DNA from: Micromonospora olivasterospora
GTDB taxonomy: Bacteria > Actinomycetota > Actinomycetes > Mycobacteriales > Micromonosporaceae
Length of the DNA: 64,000 nucleotides
Direction: 5' to 3'
NCBI RefSeq assembly: GCF_007830265.1
Contig: NZ_VLKE01000001.1
Location: forward strand, 4,154,001-4,218,000
Of the stretch, positions 9,459-21,348 are shown one piece after another (the first letter of the stretch is position 1; each line of letters starts with the position of its first letter). Made by a program: the position numbers and the translations under genes. The notes under the pieces were generated by a model that saw nothing but the letters and a program-made list of their open reading frames with translations, was not told where the DNA came from and did not search any database.

Positions 9459-11315
9459 ATGCGCCTTTTCCGTGACCTGTGGGCGACCTCGCCACGGCGG
9501 ATGACGCTCGTGGCCGTGCTGGTGGTGCTCGGCGCCGCCGGCCAGGCGTCCGCCGCGGCGCTCGCCGGCCCGGTGCTGCTGCACCGCTCGGGCCCGCTGT
9601 TCACGCTCCTCGCGGTGGCGCTCTGCGCGGCCGTCTTCACGGACCTAGCGATCAACCTGGTGATGGCCGGGCTGACCGCCGACTGGTCCGCCGCCGTCCG
9701 GCGTCGACTGTGCCGGGTGGCCCTCGGGCAGGACCTGCCCACCCTGGAGGGCACCCCGGTCGGCGAGCTGCTGGACCGGATCGACGGCAACGTCTACCAG
9801 GTCGCGTCCGAGGTACGCGGCCACGGCACGCGGATCGCGCAGATGGCCGCCACGGGCGCGCTCTCGGTCGTCGTCGCCCTCGTGGTGTGGTGGCCCGCCG
9901 GGGTGAGCATGCTCGCGCTTTCCGTGCTGCTCGCGGCCGTCCTGCGCCGGCCCACCCGGCGGATCGCCCCGGCCCGGATGGCCGAGGAGGAGGCCTGGAC
10001 GGACCTCGCCGCCGTGATGGAGGAGGCCGTCCACGGCCAGGACGACGTGCGGACCAGCCTCGCCCGGCCGTACGTGCTGCGGCTCTACGCCCGGCGGGCG
10101 AGGGAGGTGCTGGTCCGGGGCCAGCGGGTGTGGCGGATGTCGGCCGCCGTCAACGCGGGCGGCACGGCCGTCATCCGGGCCGGGATCATCGGGGTGGTCC
10201 TCGGCGGGGCGTGGGCCCTGGCCACCGACCGCATCGACCCGGCCCGACTGACCGCCGTCTGGCTGCTGGTGGTCGGCTTCGGCGCGACCGTCGAACACGT
10301 CAGCCGGATGGTCCCCGAGCTGCAGTACGCGCTCGGCGCATGGGGCCGGATCCAGCTTCTGCAGGCGGCGGTCCAGGAGCCGGAGGGCGGGCGGGAACCC
10401 GTCGAGGCCGACCTCGTCGTCCGTGACCTCACCTTCCGGTACCCGACGTCCGGCGGGGAGGGCGAGCGCGCGCCCGCGCTGTGCGACGTCTCGCTGACCT
10501 TCGCCCGTGGCCGGTCGTACGCCCTGGTCGGGCGGACCGGGTCCGGCAAGTCCACCCTGGCCAAGGTGCTCACCCGGGCGGTCGAGCTGCCCCGCGGCAC
10601 GGTGTTCCTCGGCGGGACGGACCTGCTCGACCTGGACGTGGAGCGGCTCCGCCGGTGGATCGCCGTGGTGCCGCAGCGCACCGAGATCCTGGCCGGCACC
10701 CTCGCCGAGAACGTCGCGCTGTTCGACCCGGACCTGCTCGACGACGCCGCCCGGGCACTGGACGAGCTGGGGCTGTCCGGCTGGATCGCCGGCCTGCCCG
10801 ACGGCCTGGCCACCCGGCTCGGCGACGGCGGGCACGTCCTGTCGGCCGGGCAGGAGCAGTTGGTCGCGTTCGCCCGCATCCTCGTCCGCGACCCGCGCGT
10901 GGTGATCCTCGACGAGGCCACCGCCCGGCTGGACCCGGTCACCGAGGGGCTGGTGCAGCGGGCCACCGAGCGCCTGCTGGCCGGCCGGATCGGCATCGTC
11001 ATCGCGCACCGGCTCTCCTCGGTCGACCGGTGCGACGAGGTGGTGATGATGGCCGACGGCCGGGTGGTCGAGGCCGGGCCGCTGCGCGAGTCGGAACGGT
11101 TCGCCGAGCTGCTGGCCGTCAGCCACGCGTCCGCGTACGCCGAGGCGGGGTTGGGCGGGCGGGCCGGCGCCGTGCTGACCGGCCCGCCGCCGGAGCAGCC
11201 GGCCGCCGCGGCCCCCGCGCCCCTCGCGGCGCCCGCCGCGATCCTGCCCGGGTCGCGCCGCCGCCGGTCCCGCCCGCGCCGCGCGCCCGGACGCTGCGGG
11301 AGATCGTCCGCCTGA
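9459..11315 (+). CDS. ABC exporter, first half (TMD1-NBD1) of a probable fused double transporter
   Basis: The start is ATG 9459 with CGGAGGG upstream. Residues 1-300 are a six-helix exporter domain and about 320-570 an ATPase: Walker A GRTGSGKST near 358, signature LSAGQEQ near 461 (second Gly replaced by Ala), Walker B VVILDEATARLDP near 482, then the switch His in IAHRLSS. After a Pro/Ala linker the frame runs into an arginine-rich tail and stops at 11315. Restoring one G in the run at 11250-11252 makes the linker continue (PGVAPPPVPPAPRAR) straight into the second transporter half. The intended product is then one ~1,160-residue TMD-NBD-TMD-NBD protein. Substrate unknown. Confidence 0.78.
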   Translation: MRLFRDLWATSPRRMTLVAVLVVLGAAGQASAAALAGPVLLHRSGPLFTLLAVALCAAVFTDLAINLVMAGLTADWSAAVRRRLCRVALGQDLPTLEGTPVGELLDRIDGNVYQVASEVRGHGTRIAQMAATGALSVVVALVVWWPAGVSMLALSVLLAAVLRRPTRRIAPARMAEEEAWTDLAAVMEEAVHGQDDVRTSLARPYVLRLYARRAREVLVRGQRVWRMSAAVNAGGTAVIRAGIIGVVLGGAWALATDRIDPARLTAVWLLVVGFGATVEHVSRMVPELQYALGAWGRIQLLQAAVQEPEGGREPVEADLVVRDLTFRYPTSGGEGERAPALCDVSLTFARGRSYALVGRTGSGKSTLAKVLTRAVELPRGTVFLGGTDLLDLDVERLRRWIAVVPQRTEILAGTLAENVALFDPDLLDDAARALDELGLSGWIAGLPDGLATRLGDGGHVLSAGQEQLVAFARILVRDPRVVILDEATARLDPVTEGLVQRATERLLAGRIGIVIAHRLSSVDRCDEVVMMADGRVVEAGPLRESERFAELLAVSHASAYAEAGLGGRAGAVLTGPPPEQPAAAAPAPLAAPAAILPGSRRRRSRPRRAPGRCGRSSA

Positions 11316-12954
11316 CCACCAACGATCCCCGGTACGGCCTGGCCGCGGTCACGCTGTTCACCGTGGGCGGGCTGCTCGGCCTGGACGGCACGGTGCTGCC
11401 CTGGCTCTGGGCCGACCTGGTCGACGGCACCGGGGGGCCCTGGTTGCCGGCCGTCGGGATCGTCGCCGCGCTGCTGCTGACCGTGCCGATGCCGTACCTC
11501 ACCAGCATCTGGTTCCCGAACTGGTGGGTGCGGCAGAACCTGCGGATCAGCCTGCGCCTGGTGCACGGGCAGACCGGCCCGCGCCGGATCAGCGGCCACA
11601 CGCCGGCCGAGGTCGTCGCCCAGGGCGGCGACACCGAGCGCGTGGTGATCCTCGCCGACAACGCGCTCGACCAGGTCGTCGGCGGGGTCGCCGTGATCGG
11701 CATGACGCTGGTGACCGGCAGCCTCGTGCCGGGGGCGTTCTTCGCCGGGACGATGGTGGTCTCCGGGCTGACGGCGACGGCGTTCGGGCCCCGGCTGGAG
11801 CGCTCGGCCCGGGCCACGGTCGCGGCGCGGGCGGCGTTCGCCACCGCGCTCGTGTCGTCCCTGTCGGCCGCCCGTACGGTGAAACTGGCCGGCGCCACCC
11901 GGCCCGTGCTGGCCCACCTTGCCCGCCTCGACCGTACCCGCAGCGAGCGGCAGCGCCGGGAGATCTCCGTGCAGGTGTGGGCCCGGTCGACGCCGTCGGT
12001 GATGAGCGGCCTGCTGCCGATCGGCGCCTGGGCGCTCTACCTGGCGGGCGGGCTCTCCGCCGGGGCGACCCTGGTCGCGGTCTCCACCCTCGCCGCGGCC
12101 CGCTGGTTCGCCTGGACCACGGCGTCCCTGGTCTCCCAGATGCCGTCCGCGCGGGTGTGGACGCGGCGGACGGTGGCGATGGCGGGGATCGGGGCGTACT
12201 CGGCGCCGGTGCCCGGGGTGGACCTGGTCGCCGGGACCGCCCCCGCGCCGCAGCCGCCGCCCCGGCGCCCGCTGCGCCGCCTGGAGCTGGACGGCTTCGG
12301 CGCGCTGCACTCCGACGGGACGCTCGCCGTCCGCGACGTCGACCTGACCGTCGAGCGGGGGCAGCTGGTGCTCGTCGTCGGGCCGGTCGGCTCGGGCAAG
12401 TCGTCGCTGCTGCGCGCCCTGGCCGGGATCGTGCACCACAACGGCGCGCTGCGCTGGAACGACGAGCCGGTGACCGAGCCGGAGCTGTTCCTGCGTCCCC
12501 AGCAGGTCGGGTACGTCGGCCAGTTGCCCCGGGTGCTGTCGGGCACGGTCGCCGACAACATCGCCCTCGGGCACGACGTGGACGCGGCCGCGGCGGTGTC
12601 GACCGCCCAGCTGGAGCACGACCTGGCCGCCGCCGGGCCGGGACCGGGCTGCTCATCGGGCACAAGGGGACCCGGCTGTCGGGCGGGCAGTTGCAGCGGC
12701 TGGCGCTGGCCCGGGCGCTCGCCCCGCGTACGGAGCTGCTGGTCGCCGACGACGTGTCGTCGGCGCTGGACGTCACCACCGAGCTGGCGCTCTGGTCGGC
12801 GCTGCGGGCACACGGGGTGACGGTCATCGGCTCGACGTCGAAGCGGGCCGCGCTCGTGCGCGCCGATCAGGTGGTCGTGCTGGTCGACGGCGCGATGGCG
12901 GCGCGCGGCCCGTGGCGCGACCTGGAACCGGCCTGGGGCCACCTCGCGGGCTGA
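11254..12954 (+). pseudogene. ABC exporter, second half (TMD2-NBD2), frameshifted
   Basis: Coding similarity runs in a new frame from about 11254 with no start codon of its own, so it depends on the upstream half. The membrane domain (DPRYGLAAVTLFTVGGLLGL to about 12200) precedes an ATPase with Walker A GPVGSGKSS near 12390. Near 12640 the frame changes again: one extra G in the run at 12640-12642 would restore GTGLLIGHKGTRLSGGQLQR and the canonical signature, then Walker B LLVADDVSSALD. The catalytic Glu is Asp in this half while NBD1 keeps Glu, so the pair looks like an asymmetric exporter with one strong ATP site. Translation as written would stop before completing NBD2. Confidence 0.72.
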
Positions 12955-12969
12955 CCCCAGGCCGGCCGG

Positions 12970-14532
<1,563 letters not shown>

Positions 14533-14664
14533 TCAGAGAATGGGCTGCGCCGGACAGACGCCGCTGGCCTGCAGTCGGAGGTCGACATACAGGCGCACGG
14601 TGAGGTGCCAGACGTTGGTCATCGCCGCACGACGATACGCCGGCCGGTCGTTTCCGCGGAAGGA

Positions 14665-15348
14665 TCAACCGGCGTGAGGCTCCTTACAGGCGTGTGTCGT
14701 CCGGCGTGTCGACCGGAGGCCCTCAGCGCCGGCGCAGGGCGAGGGCGGTGGCGGTGGCGAGGCCCACGCGGCGCACACCGCGAGCAGCACCCGCTCCAGC
14801 ACGCCGGCCAGCGTGCCGCGGCCGACGACGAGCATCGCCAGGCCCACCGCCCCGGCCACGGGCAGCGCCGCCGCCGCGCCCAGCCCGGCGATCCGCCGCA
14901 GCCCGGGCGCGGCCCGCGGGCGGAACGCCACCGCCAGCATCGCGAAGACCACGGAGGCGCTGGCCGCGATGGCGGCCCCGCCGTGCACCAGGTCCGCCAC
15001 CGTGGCCGCCTCGAACGGCGGCAGCGGGCAGCCCGCGCTGCACGTGACCGCCCCGGACAGCGCCGTGGCCGACCCGCCGGCGACGAGCAGACCGGCCGCG
15101 GCCCGCAGCGCCACCGGCAGCGCCGCCGCGAGCAGCAGCAGCGCCGCGGCCAGGGCGAACACCCCGATCCGGTACGTCGTGGCGTACGCGCTGTCGGCGA
15201 CGCCCGCCTCGCTGACGTACCCGGTCAGGCCCGGGCCCGGCCCGGCGACCACGGCGAGGGTCACCGCGGCGGTGCCCGCCAGGACGAAGGCGGCCGCCGC
15301 CGCGGCGGTGACGCGGGCGGCCGTGCCGGTCCGACGCGGCTCAGCCAC
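14665..15348 (-). CDS. DUF998-like membrane protein, 3' end frameshifted
   Basis: This is a multi-helix membrane protein (helices near [69 protein letters not shown]) in the style of DUF998. As written, the last helix runs into a Pro-rich, non-membrane tail and stops at 14665. One extra G in the minus-strand run at 14763-14765 changes this to [16 protein letters not shown] with a stop at 14723, a normal helix with basic end. The GTG start overlaps the end of the upstream reductase remnant, so the two were coupled. Function unknown. Confidence 0.7.
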   Translation of the reverse strand: MAEPRRTGTAARVTAAAAAAFVLAGTAAVTLAVVAGPGPGLTGYVSEAGVADSAYATTYRIGVFALAAALLLLAAALPVALRAAAGLLVAGGSATALSGAVTCSAGCPLPPFEAATVADLVHGGAAIAASASVVFAMLAVAFRPRAAPGLRRIAGLGAAAALPVAGAVGLAMLVVGRGTLAGVLERVLLAVCAAWASPPPPPSPCAGAEGLRSTRRTTHACKEPHAG

Positions 15349-15766
15349 GCCCGTGCGGCGTGTCCCACCCGCTCAGGTCCGGGCCCAGCGGCACGACCCC
15401 GGTCGGGTTGATCGCGGTGTGGGTGCGGTAGTAGTGCCGCTTGATCGCGTCGAAGTCGACCGTGTCGCCGAAGCCGGGGGTCTGGAACAGGTCCCGGGCG
15501 TACGCCCAGAGCACCGGCAGCTCGGTCAGCTTGTTCCGGTTGCACTTGAAGTGCCCGCGTACGATCACCGCCCGGTGCGACCACGGGCAGGCCGGGCACC
15601 AGATCAGCCGGTACCGGCCGGCCTCCAGGGGCCAGCGCCCCCGCGCGTCCGGCCCGGCGCCGGGCGGGGAGTCGGAGTCGGCGGTCACCCGGCCGGTGAA
15701 CCGGTTGGGCTGGCGGACGAACTCGCCGCCCGTGGAGGTCTCTGCGCTGAACTGGGCCCGGGCCAT
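15341..15766 (-). pseudogene. glutathionyl-hydroquinone reductase with large in-frame deletion
   Basis: The first 70 residues match the start of a YqjG/ECM4-type GST family protein ([15 protein letters not shown], then [14 protein letters not shown] with the catalytic Cys in CPWSHR). The last 71 match its end ([47 protein letters not shown]). The ~170 residues between them in the family, including most of the helical domain, are absent, and the joint near 15557 is in frame. A 141-residue protein could be made but would lack most of the C-terminal domain. Intact members reduce glutathionyl- or mycothiol-type quinone conjugates; this copy is probably dead. Confidence 0.85.
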
Positions 15767-15869
15767 GGCGCCCAACCTAGTCGCTCGGCGCGCGGATATC
15801 CTGGCCCCGCGTCGCCGTGACCCCGGCGGACCCCCGTGTCGGCCTTCCCACCCCCGAAGGACAACGTCG

Positions 15870-17075
<1,206 letters not shown>

Positions 17076-17168
17076 AGTGGTGCACACCACAGACCTTCGG
17101 GTCTCCCCGGCCTGTCCGCGCCCGGTGGCCGGTGCGTCCGGGGGAGCGACGACTGGGGGGCGAGGCGG

Positions 17169-17294
17169 TTGCCGGACGGACTTCCCGAGATCGACCTGAG
17201 CCGGCCGAGCGCGCACCCCGTCGACATCCTCGCCACCCGGCGTGCCGCCGCGCGCACGGACACCGGGATCACGCCGCCGGCCAGGCCGACGTGA
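17169..17294 (+). CDS. probable true 5' end of the GGDEF-EAL gene, or a 41-codon leader ORF
   Basis: TTG 17169 follows a good GGGGGGCGAGG ribosome binding site and encodes PDGLPEIDLSRPSAHPVDIL before stopping in a GTGA overlap with the GGDEF-EAL frame at 17291. Adding one G to the run at 17265-17267 fuses it in frame (TGDHAAGQADVTVVPG) with the downstream protein. The GTG at 17291 has no good ribosome binding site of its own. So it is either the missing N-terminus or a coupled leader peptide. Confidence 0.5.
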   Translation: MPDGLPEIDLSRPSAHPVDILATRRAAARTDTGITPPARPT

Positions 17295-19465
17295 CCGTCG
17301 TACCCGGCCCCGGCGACGGGGACCTCAGCCGGGCCGGCGCCCAGGCGTACGCCGCCGAGTGGGCCCGGGCGGCGCGCCGGCTCGGCTTCGTGCCGATGAG
17401 CGCGGCCGAAACCGAGCGGCTCCTGTTCCTGCACACCGTGCGGCTGGCCCAGGCGCTGCTCGCCGAGCCGTTCAGCGCCCGGCCGGGCGAGGAGGTGGGC
17501 CGGGCGATGGTGGAGGCGCACCAGGCCGAGCCCGGGCTCCTCGACTGGTCGGTCACCGCGCTCGGGGAACGCTTCGCGGCCCAGGTGCTGCCCGCCCGGG
17601 CGCACCTGCCCGGGACGGCCGAACGCGTCGCGGCCCTCTCCGGCGGGCTCGCCGGCGGATTCGCCCGGGCCCTGCGGGACCGCACGTTCAGCCAGCAGGA
17701 ACGCATCGCCCGCAGCGCCTGGCAGGCCCGGGACAGCGTCGAGCGGGCGCTGCGGGACAGCGAGGCCCGGTTCCGCGCCGTCTTCACGGGTGCGGCGATG
17801 GGCATCGGCATCGCCGGCGTGGACGGGCAGATCCTCGACGTCAACCAGTCCTTCGCCGACATGCTCGGCTACTCGGTGGAGGAGCTGCGGCGGACCAGGG
17901 TGGCGTCGTTGTTCCACCCCGACGAGGCCGCCGCGATGTGGGAGCTGCACCAGGAGCTGGTCGAGGGCACGCGCGACTCGGCGCGGGTGGAGATGCGCTA
18001 CCGGCGCAGGGACGGCGCCGTCGTCTGGGCCGACATGGCGGTCTCGCTCATCCGGCACGACGACGGCCGGCCGCGCTTCACCGTTGCGGTGATCGAGGAC
18101 GTCACCGATCGGCACGAACTCCAGCAGCGGTTGCGCTTCCAGGCGCTGCACGACCCGCTCACCGGCCTGCCCAACCGTACGCTGTTCTTCGAGACCCTCG
18201 GGCAGGTCCTCGGCCACGCCGGCCCGGACGACCGGATCGGGGTGTGCTTCCTCGACCTGGACGGCTTCAAGGCGGTCAACGACAGCCTCGGGCACGACCT
18301 CGGCGACCGGCTGCTGACGGTGATCGCCCGCCGGCTGGCCGAGTGCGTGGCCCAGCACGGGCACCTCGTCGCCCGGATGGGCGGCGACGAGTTCGTCATC
18401 CTCGTCGACGGCGGGGAGGGCCTCGACGACGCGGTGGGCGTCGCCGAGATGGCCCTGGCCGCCGTGTCCGCCCCGGTGCATGTCGGCGGCCGGCAGCTCG
18501 CCGTGTCGGCCAGCGTCGGCATCGTCGAGTGCCCGGCCGCGGAGACCAGCGCGTCGGAGCTGATGAGGGCCGCCGACACCACCCTGTACTGGGCCAAGGC
18601 GGACGGCCGGGGCCGGTGGGCGGTCCACGACCCGGAACGCAGCGCCCGGGACGTCGCCCGTTCGGCGCTGCTCGCCGGCCTGCCGGCGGCGCTGGACCGG
18701 GGCGAGTTCGTGGTCCACTACCAGCCCATCGTGTCGCTGCTCGACTCGTCGATGGTGGCGGTGGAGGCGCTGGTCCGGTGGCGGCACCCGGAGCTGGGCC
18801 TGCTCGGGCCGGACCGGTTCATCGGGCTGGCCGAGGAGACCGGCCTGATCGTCCGGCTCGGCGAGTGGGTACTCGGGCAGGCGTGCCGCGACGCCGAGGC
18901 GTGGCGCCGGGCGTTCCCCGAGGCGCGGCTCGTGGTCAGCGTGAACCTGGCGGCCCGGCAGGCCGAGGACCCGGCCATCGTGGAGACCGTCGCGGGCGCG
19001 CTGGCCCGTACGGGGCTTCCGGCCGACCTGCTGCAACTGGAGTTGACCGAGAGCGCCGTGATGGGCACGGCGGGGGAGCCGCTGCGGTCGCTGCACCAGC
19101 TCGCCGACCTCGGCGTACGGCTGGCGATCGACGACTTCGGCACGGGATACTCCAACCTGGCGTACCTGCGGCGGCTGCCGATCCACTGCCTGAAGCTCGC
19201 CGGGCCGTTCGTCGAGGGCATCCGGTCCGACGGCGTCCGGAGCACCGCCGACCACCGCGACGAGCGGATCGTGGACGCGCTGGTCCGGCTCGCGCACGCG
19301 CTGGAGCTGTGGATCACCGCCGAGGCCGTCGAGACCGGGGCGCAGGCCGAGCGGCTGCGCGCGCTGCGCTGCGACACCGGGCAGGGGCGCTGGTTCGGCC
19401 CGCCGGCCCCGGCCGACGAGATCACCGCCCGGCTGCGCGGCGGCGTCTCTCCCGGGCTGGGCTGA
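17291..19465 (+). CDS. PAS-GGDEF-EAL cyclic-di-GMP protein
   Basis: This 724-residue protein has an N-terminal helical region of about 150 residues without a recognised domain, a PAS domain at about 155-275 (FRAVFTGAAMGIGIAGVDG), a GGDEF domain with the intact GGDEF loop at 364-368 (ARMGGDEFVILVD), and an EAL domain with the intact signature at 492-494 (VAVEALVRW) and later LAIDDFGTGYSNL. Both catalytic motifs are present, so it could both make and degrade c-di-GMP, with the PAS part as sensor. There is no clear membrane helix. The start may really be TTG 17169. Confidence 0.9.
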   Translation: MTVVPGPGDGDLSRAGAQAYAAEWARAARRLGFVPMSAAETERLLFLHTVRLAQALLAEPFSARPGEEVGRAMVEAHQAEPGLLDWSVTALGERFAAQVLPARAHLPGTAERVAALSGGLAGGFARALRDRTFSQQERIARSAWQARDSVERALRDSEARFRAVFTGAAMGIGIAGVDGQILDVNQSFADMLGYSVEELRRTRVASLFHPDEAAAMWELHQELVEGTRDSARVEMRYRRRDGAVVWADMAVSLIRHDDGRPRFTVAVIEDVTDRHELQQRLRFQALHDPLTGLPNRTLFFETLGQVLGHAGPDDRIGVCFLDLDGFKAVNDSLGHDLGDRLLTVIARRLAECVAQHGHLVARMGGDEFVILVDGGEGLDDAVGVAEMALAAVSAPVHVGGRQLAVSASVGIVECPAAETSASELMRAADTTLYWAKADGRGRWAVHDPERSARDVARSALLAGLPAALDRGEFVVHYQPIVSLLDSSMVAVEALVRWRHPELGLLGPDRFIGLAEETGLIVRLGEWVLGQACRDAEAWRRAFPEARLVVSVNLAARQAEDPAIVETVAGALARTGLPADLLQLELTESAVMGTAGEPLRSLHQLADLGVRLAIDDFGTGYSNLAYLRRLPIHCLKLAGPFVEGIRSDGVRSTADHRDERIVDALVRLAHALELWITAEAVETGAQAERLRALRCDTGQGRWFGPPAPADEITARLRGGVSPGLG

Positions 19466-19839
19466 GCGCGGAGCGGGGACGAGGACGTGCCGTACGACGC
19501 ATGTGGAGCTGCCTCGTCTGTGCTACCGGCTGCCTCTCGGTCGGCCGCGCCCGCCGCGGGCCGGCGCGGACGGCGCTGGGGCGACGGCACGGGACGCCCG
19601 TGGGATGCGACGGGTCGCCGCAGGAGAGAGAGGTGGGTGTCCCGCGCCGTCGCGGGCCGGGCGTGCCGAGCGCCCGGCGGAAGGCCCGTCGTGATCGGGC
19701 CTGGTCACGGGCTCAAGGATGCGGCCCGGCCCGTCCGGTCGGCAAGGCGGTTTCTCCCCGCCGGGGTGTCGGCGGGTGCCTGGCCGGGCATTGACGGTGA
19801 TCCGATCAGGCAGTAGACCTTGGTGATGGAGGCTTGCCG
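19466..19839. other. 374-base leader region before the glutamine-synthetase-like gene
   Basis: No frame here looks like protein. The stretch is rich in GC hairpins (for example gggcgtgccgagcgccc near 19667) and ends with GGAGG at 19828-19832 just before the ATG at 19840. A structured 5' leader is possible. I could not match it to a known riboswitch by eye. Confidence 0.4.
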
Positions 19840-21222
19840 ATGAGCCCAGCTCCCTCGTCCAGCACCGCTCCCCTGTCCCTGGAAGAGCTGCGCGTCGCCG
19901 TCGCCGACGGCGCGCTCGACACCGTGGTGCTGGCCCTGGTCGACATGCAGGGCCGGTTGCAGGGCAAGCGGTTCCACGCGCCCCACTTCCTCGACGAGGT
20001 GGTCGAGCACGGCAGCGAGGGGTGCAACTACCTGCTCGCCGTGGACGTCGACATGAACACCGTCGACGGGTACGCGATGTCGAGCTGGGAACGCGGCTAC
20101 GGCGACTTCGCGATGGTGCCCGACCTGGCGACCCTGCGTCGGGTGCCCTGGCAGCCCGGCACGGCCATGCTGCTGGCCGACCTGGCGTGGCTGGACGGGT
20201 CCGGCCCGGTGGCCGCCTCGCCCCGGCAGATCCTGCGCCGCCAGCTCGACCGGCTCGCCGCGCACGGGCTGACCGCGTACGCCGGCACGGAGCTGGAGTT
20301 CGTGCTCTACCGGGACTCGTACGAGGACGCCTGGCGGCGCGGCTACCGGGACCTGACCCCGGCCAACCAGTACAACGTGGACTACTCGCTGCTCGGCACC
20401 GCCCGGGTCGAGCCGCTGCTGCGGCGCATCCGCACCGAGATGGCCGGCGCGGGCCTGACCCCGGAGAGCGCCAAGGGCGAGTGCAACCTCGGCCAGCACG
20501 AGATCGCCTTCCGTTACGACGAGGCGCTGACCTGCGCGGACAACCACGTCGTCTACAAGAACGGGGCGAAGGAGATCGCCGCCCAGGAGGGCATGTCGAT
20601 CACCTTCATGGCCAAGCCGAACGCGCGGGAGGGCAACTCCTGCCACATCCACTTCTCGCTGCGCGACGCCCAGGGCCGCTCGGCGATGCGCGGCGACGGC
20701 CCGGCGGGGCTGAGCGTGACCGGCCGACGGGTGCTGGGCGGCCTGCTGGCCACGATGCGGGAGCTGAGCCTCTTCTTCGCCCCGAACGTCAACTCCTACA
20801 AGCGCTACCAGCCCGGGTCGTTCGCCCCGACCGCGCTGCGCTGGGGCACCGACAACCGCACCTGCGCGCTGCGCCTGGTCGGGCACGGCGAGGGCCTGCG
20901 GGTGGAGAACCGGGTCCCCGGCGCGGACGTGAACCCGTACCTCGCGATCGCCGCCCTGGTGGCCGGCGCCGTGCACGGGATCGAGCGGGGGCTGGAGCCG
21001 GGCGAGGAGTGTGCGGGCAACGCGTACGCCGACCCGCACGCCGAGCGGGTGCCCGCCACCCTGCGCGACGCCCTGTCCCTGTGGGAGTCGTCCACGCTCG
21101 CCCGGGAGTCCTTCGGCGCCGAGGTGCACGCCCACTACGCCAACCTGGCGCGCGTCGAGCTGACCGCCTTCGACGCGGCGGTGACGGACTGGGAGCTGAC
21201 CCGTGGCTTCGAACGCCTCTGA
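19840..21222 (+). CDS. glutamine synthetase-like gamma-glutamyl-amine ligase
   Basis: The 460-residue protein starts at ATG 19840, seven bases after GGAGG; TTG 19834 is too close to that site. It has GS motifs: the ELEF metal motif (GTELEFVLYRD), GECNLGQHEIAFRY, SCHIHFSL, NSYKRYQPGSFAPT and ENRVPGADVNPYLAIAALVAG. The start (LVDMQGRLQGKRF) and missing adenylylation region place it with GlnA3/GlnA4/PuuA-like enzymes, which join glutamate to polyamines or ethanolamine, rather than the ammonia-assimilating GlnA. The following aldehyde dehydrogenase and SDR support amine catabolism. Exact substrate unknown. Confidence 0.85.
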   Translation: MSPAPSSSTAPLSLEELRVAVADGALDTVVLALVDMQGRLQGKRFHAPHFLDEVVEHGSEGCNYLLAVDVDMNTVDGYAMSSWERGYGDFAMVPDLATLRRVPWQPGTAMLLADLAWLDGSGPVAASPRQILRRQLDRLAAHGLTAYAGTELEFVLYRDSYEDAWRRGYRDLTPANQYNVDYSLLGTARVEPLLRRIRTEMAGAGLTPESAKGECNLGQHEIAFRYDEALTCADNHVVYKNGAKEIAAQEGMSITFMAKPNAREGNSCHIHFSLRDAQGRSAMRGDGPAGLSVTGRRVLGGLLATMRELSLFFAPNVNSYKRYQPGSFAPTALRWGTDNRTCALRLVGHGEGLRVENRVPGADVNPYLAIAALVAGAVHGIERGLEPGEECAGNAYADPHAERVPATLRDALSLWESSTLARESFGAEVHAHYANLARVELTAFDAAVTDWELTRGFERL

Positions 21223-21238
21223 CCCCGTTCCCTCCTCC

Positions 21239-21313
21239 CGCGATCTTGCACTTTCGGCCCCCGGGTTGGGCGGATCTGCGGCATTTATCGGGGCCGAAAC
21301 GGCAAGATCGCCG
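21239..21313. repeat. dispersed palindromic element, copy 2
   Basis: The left arm cgcgatcttgcactttcggc (21239 onward) pairs with ggggccgaaacggcaagatcgc ending near 21312, with two or three mismatches and a ~28-base centre. The left arm is shared base for base with the copy at 8339. It lies between the ligase and the aldehyde dehydrogenase and may attenuate transcription between them. Confidence 0.7.
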
Positions 21314-21348
21314 GGGGAGAGGGCGGGGCGGGGAGAGGAGGGGGCGGC

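Noticed and set aside
19618..19725. Glycine-riboswitch-like words (ggagagag, cggcggaaggcc, ctcaaggatgcgg) before the ligase gene
   Set aside because: The order is suggestive but the core bases do not match the consensus, and the downstream gene is not a glycine gene. Not reported as a riboswitch.
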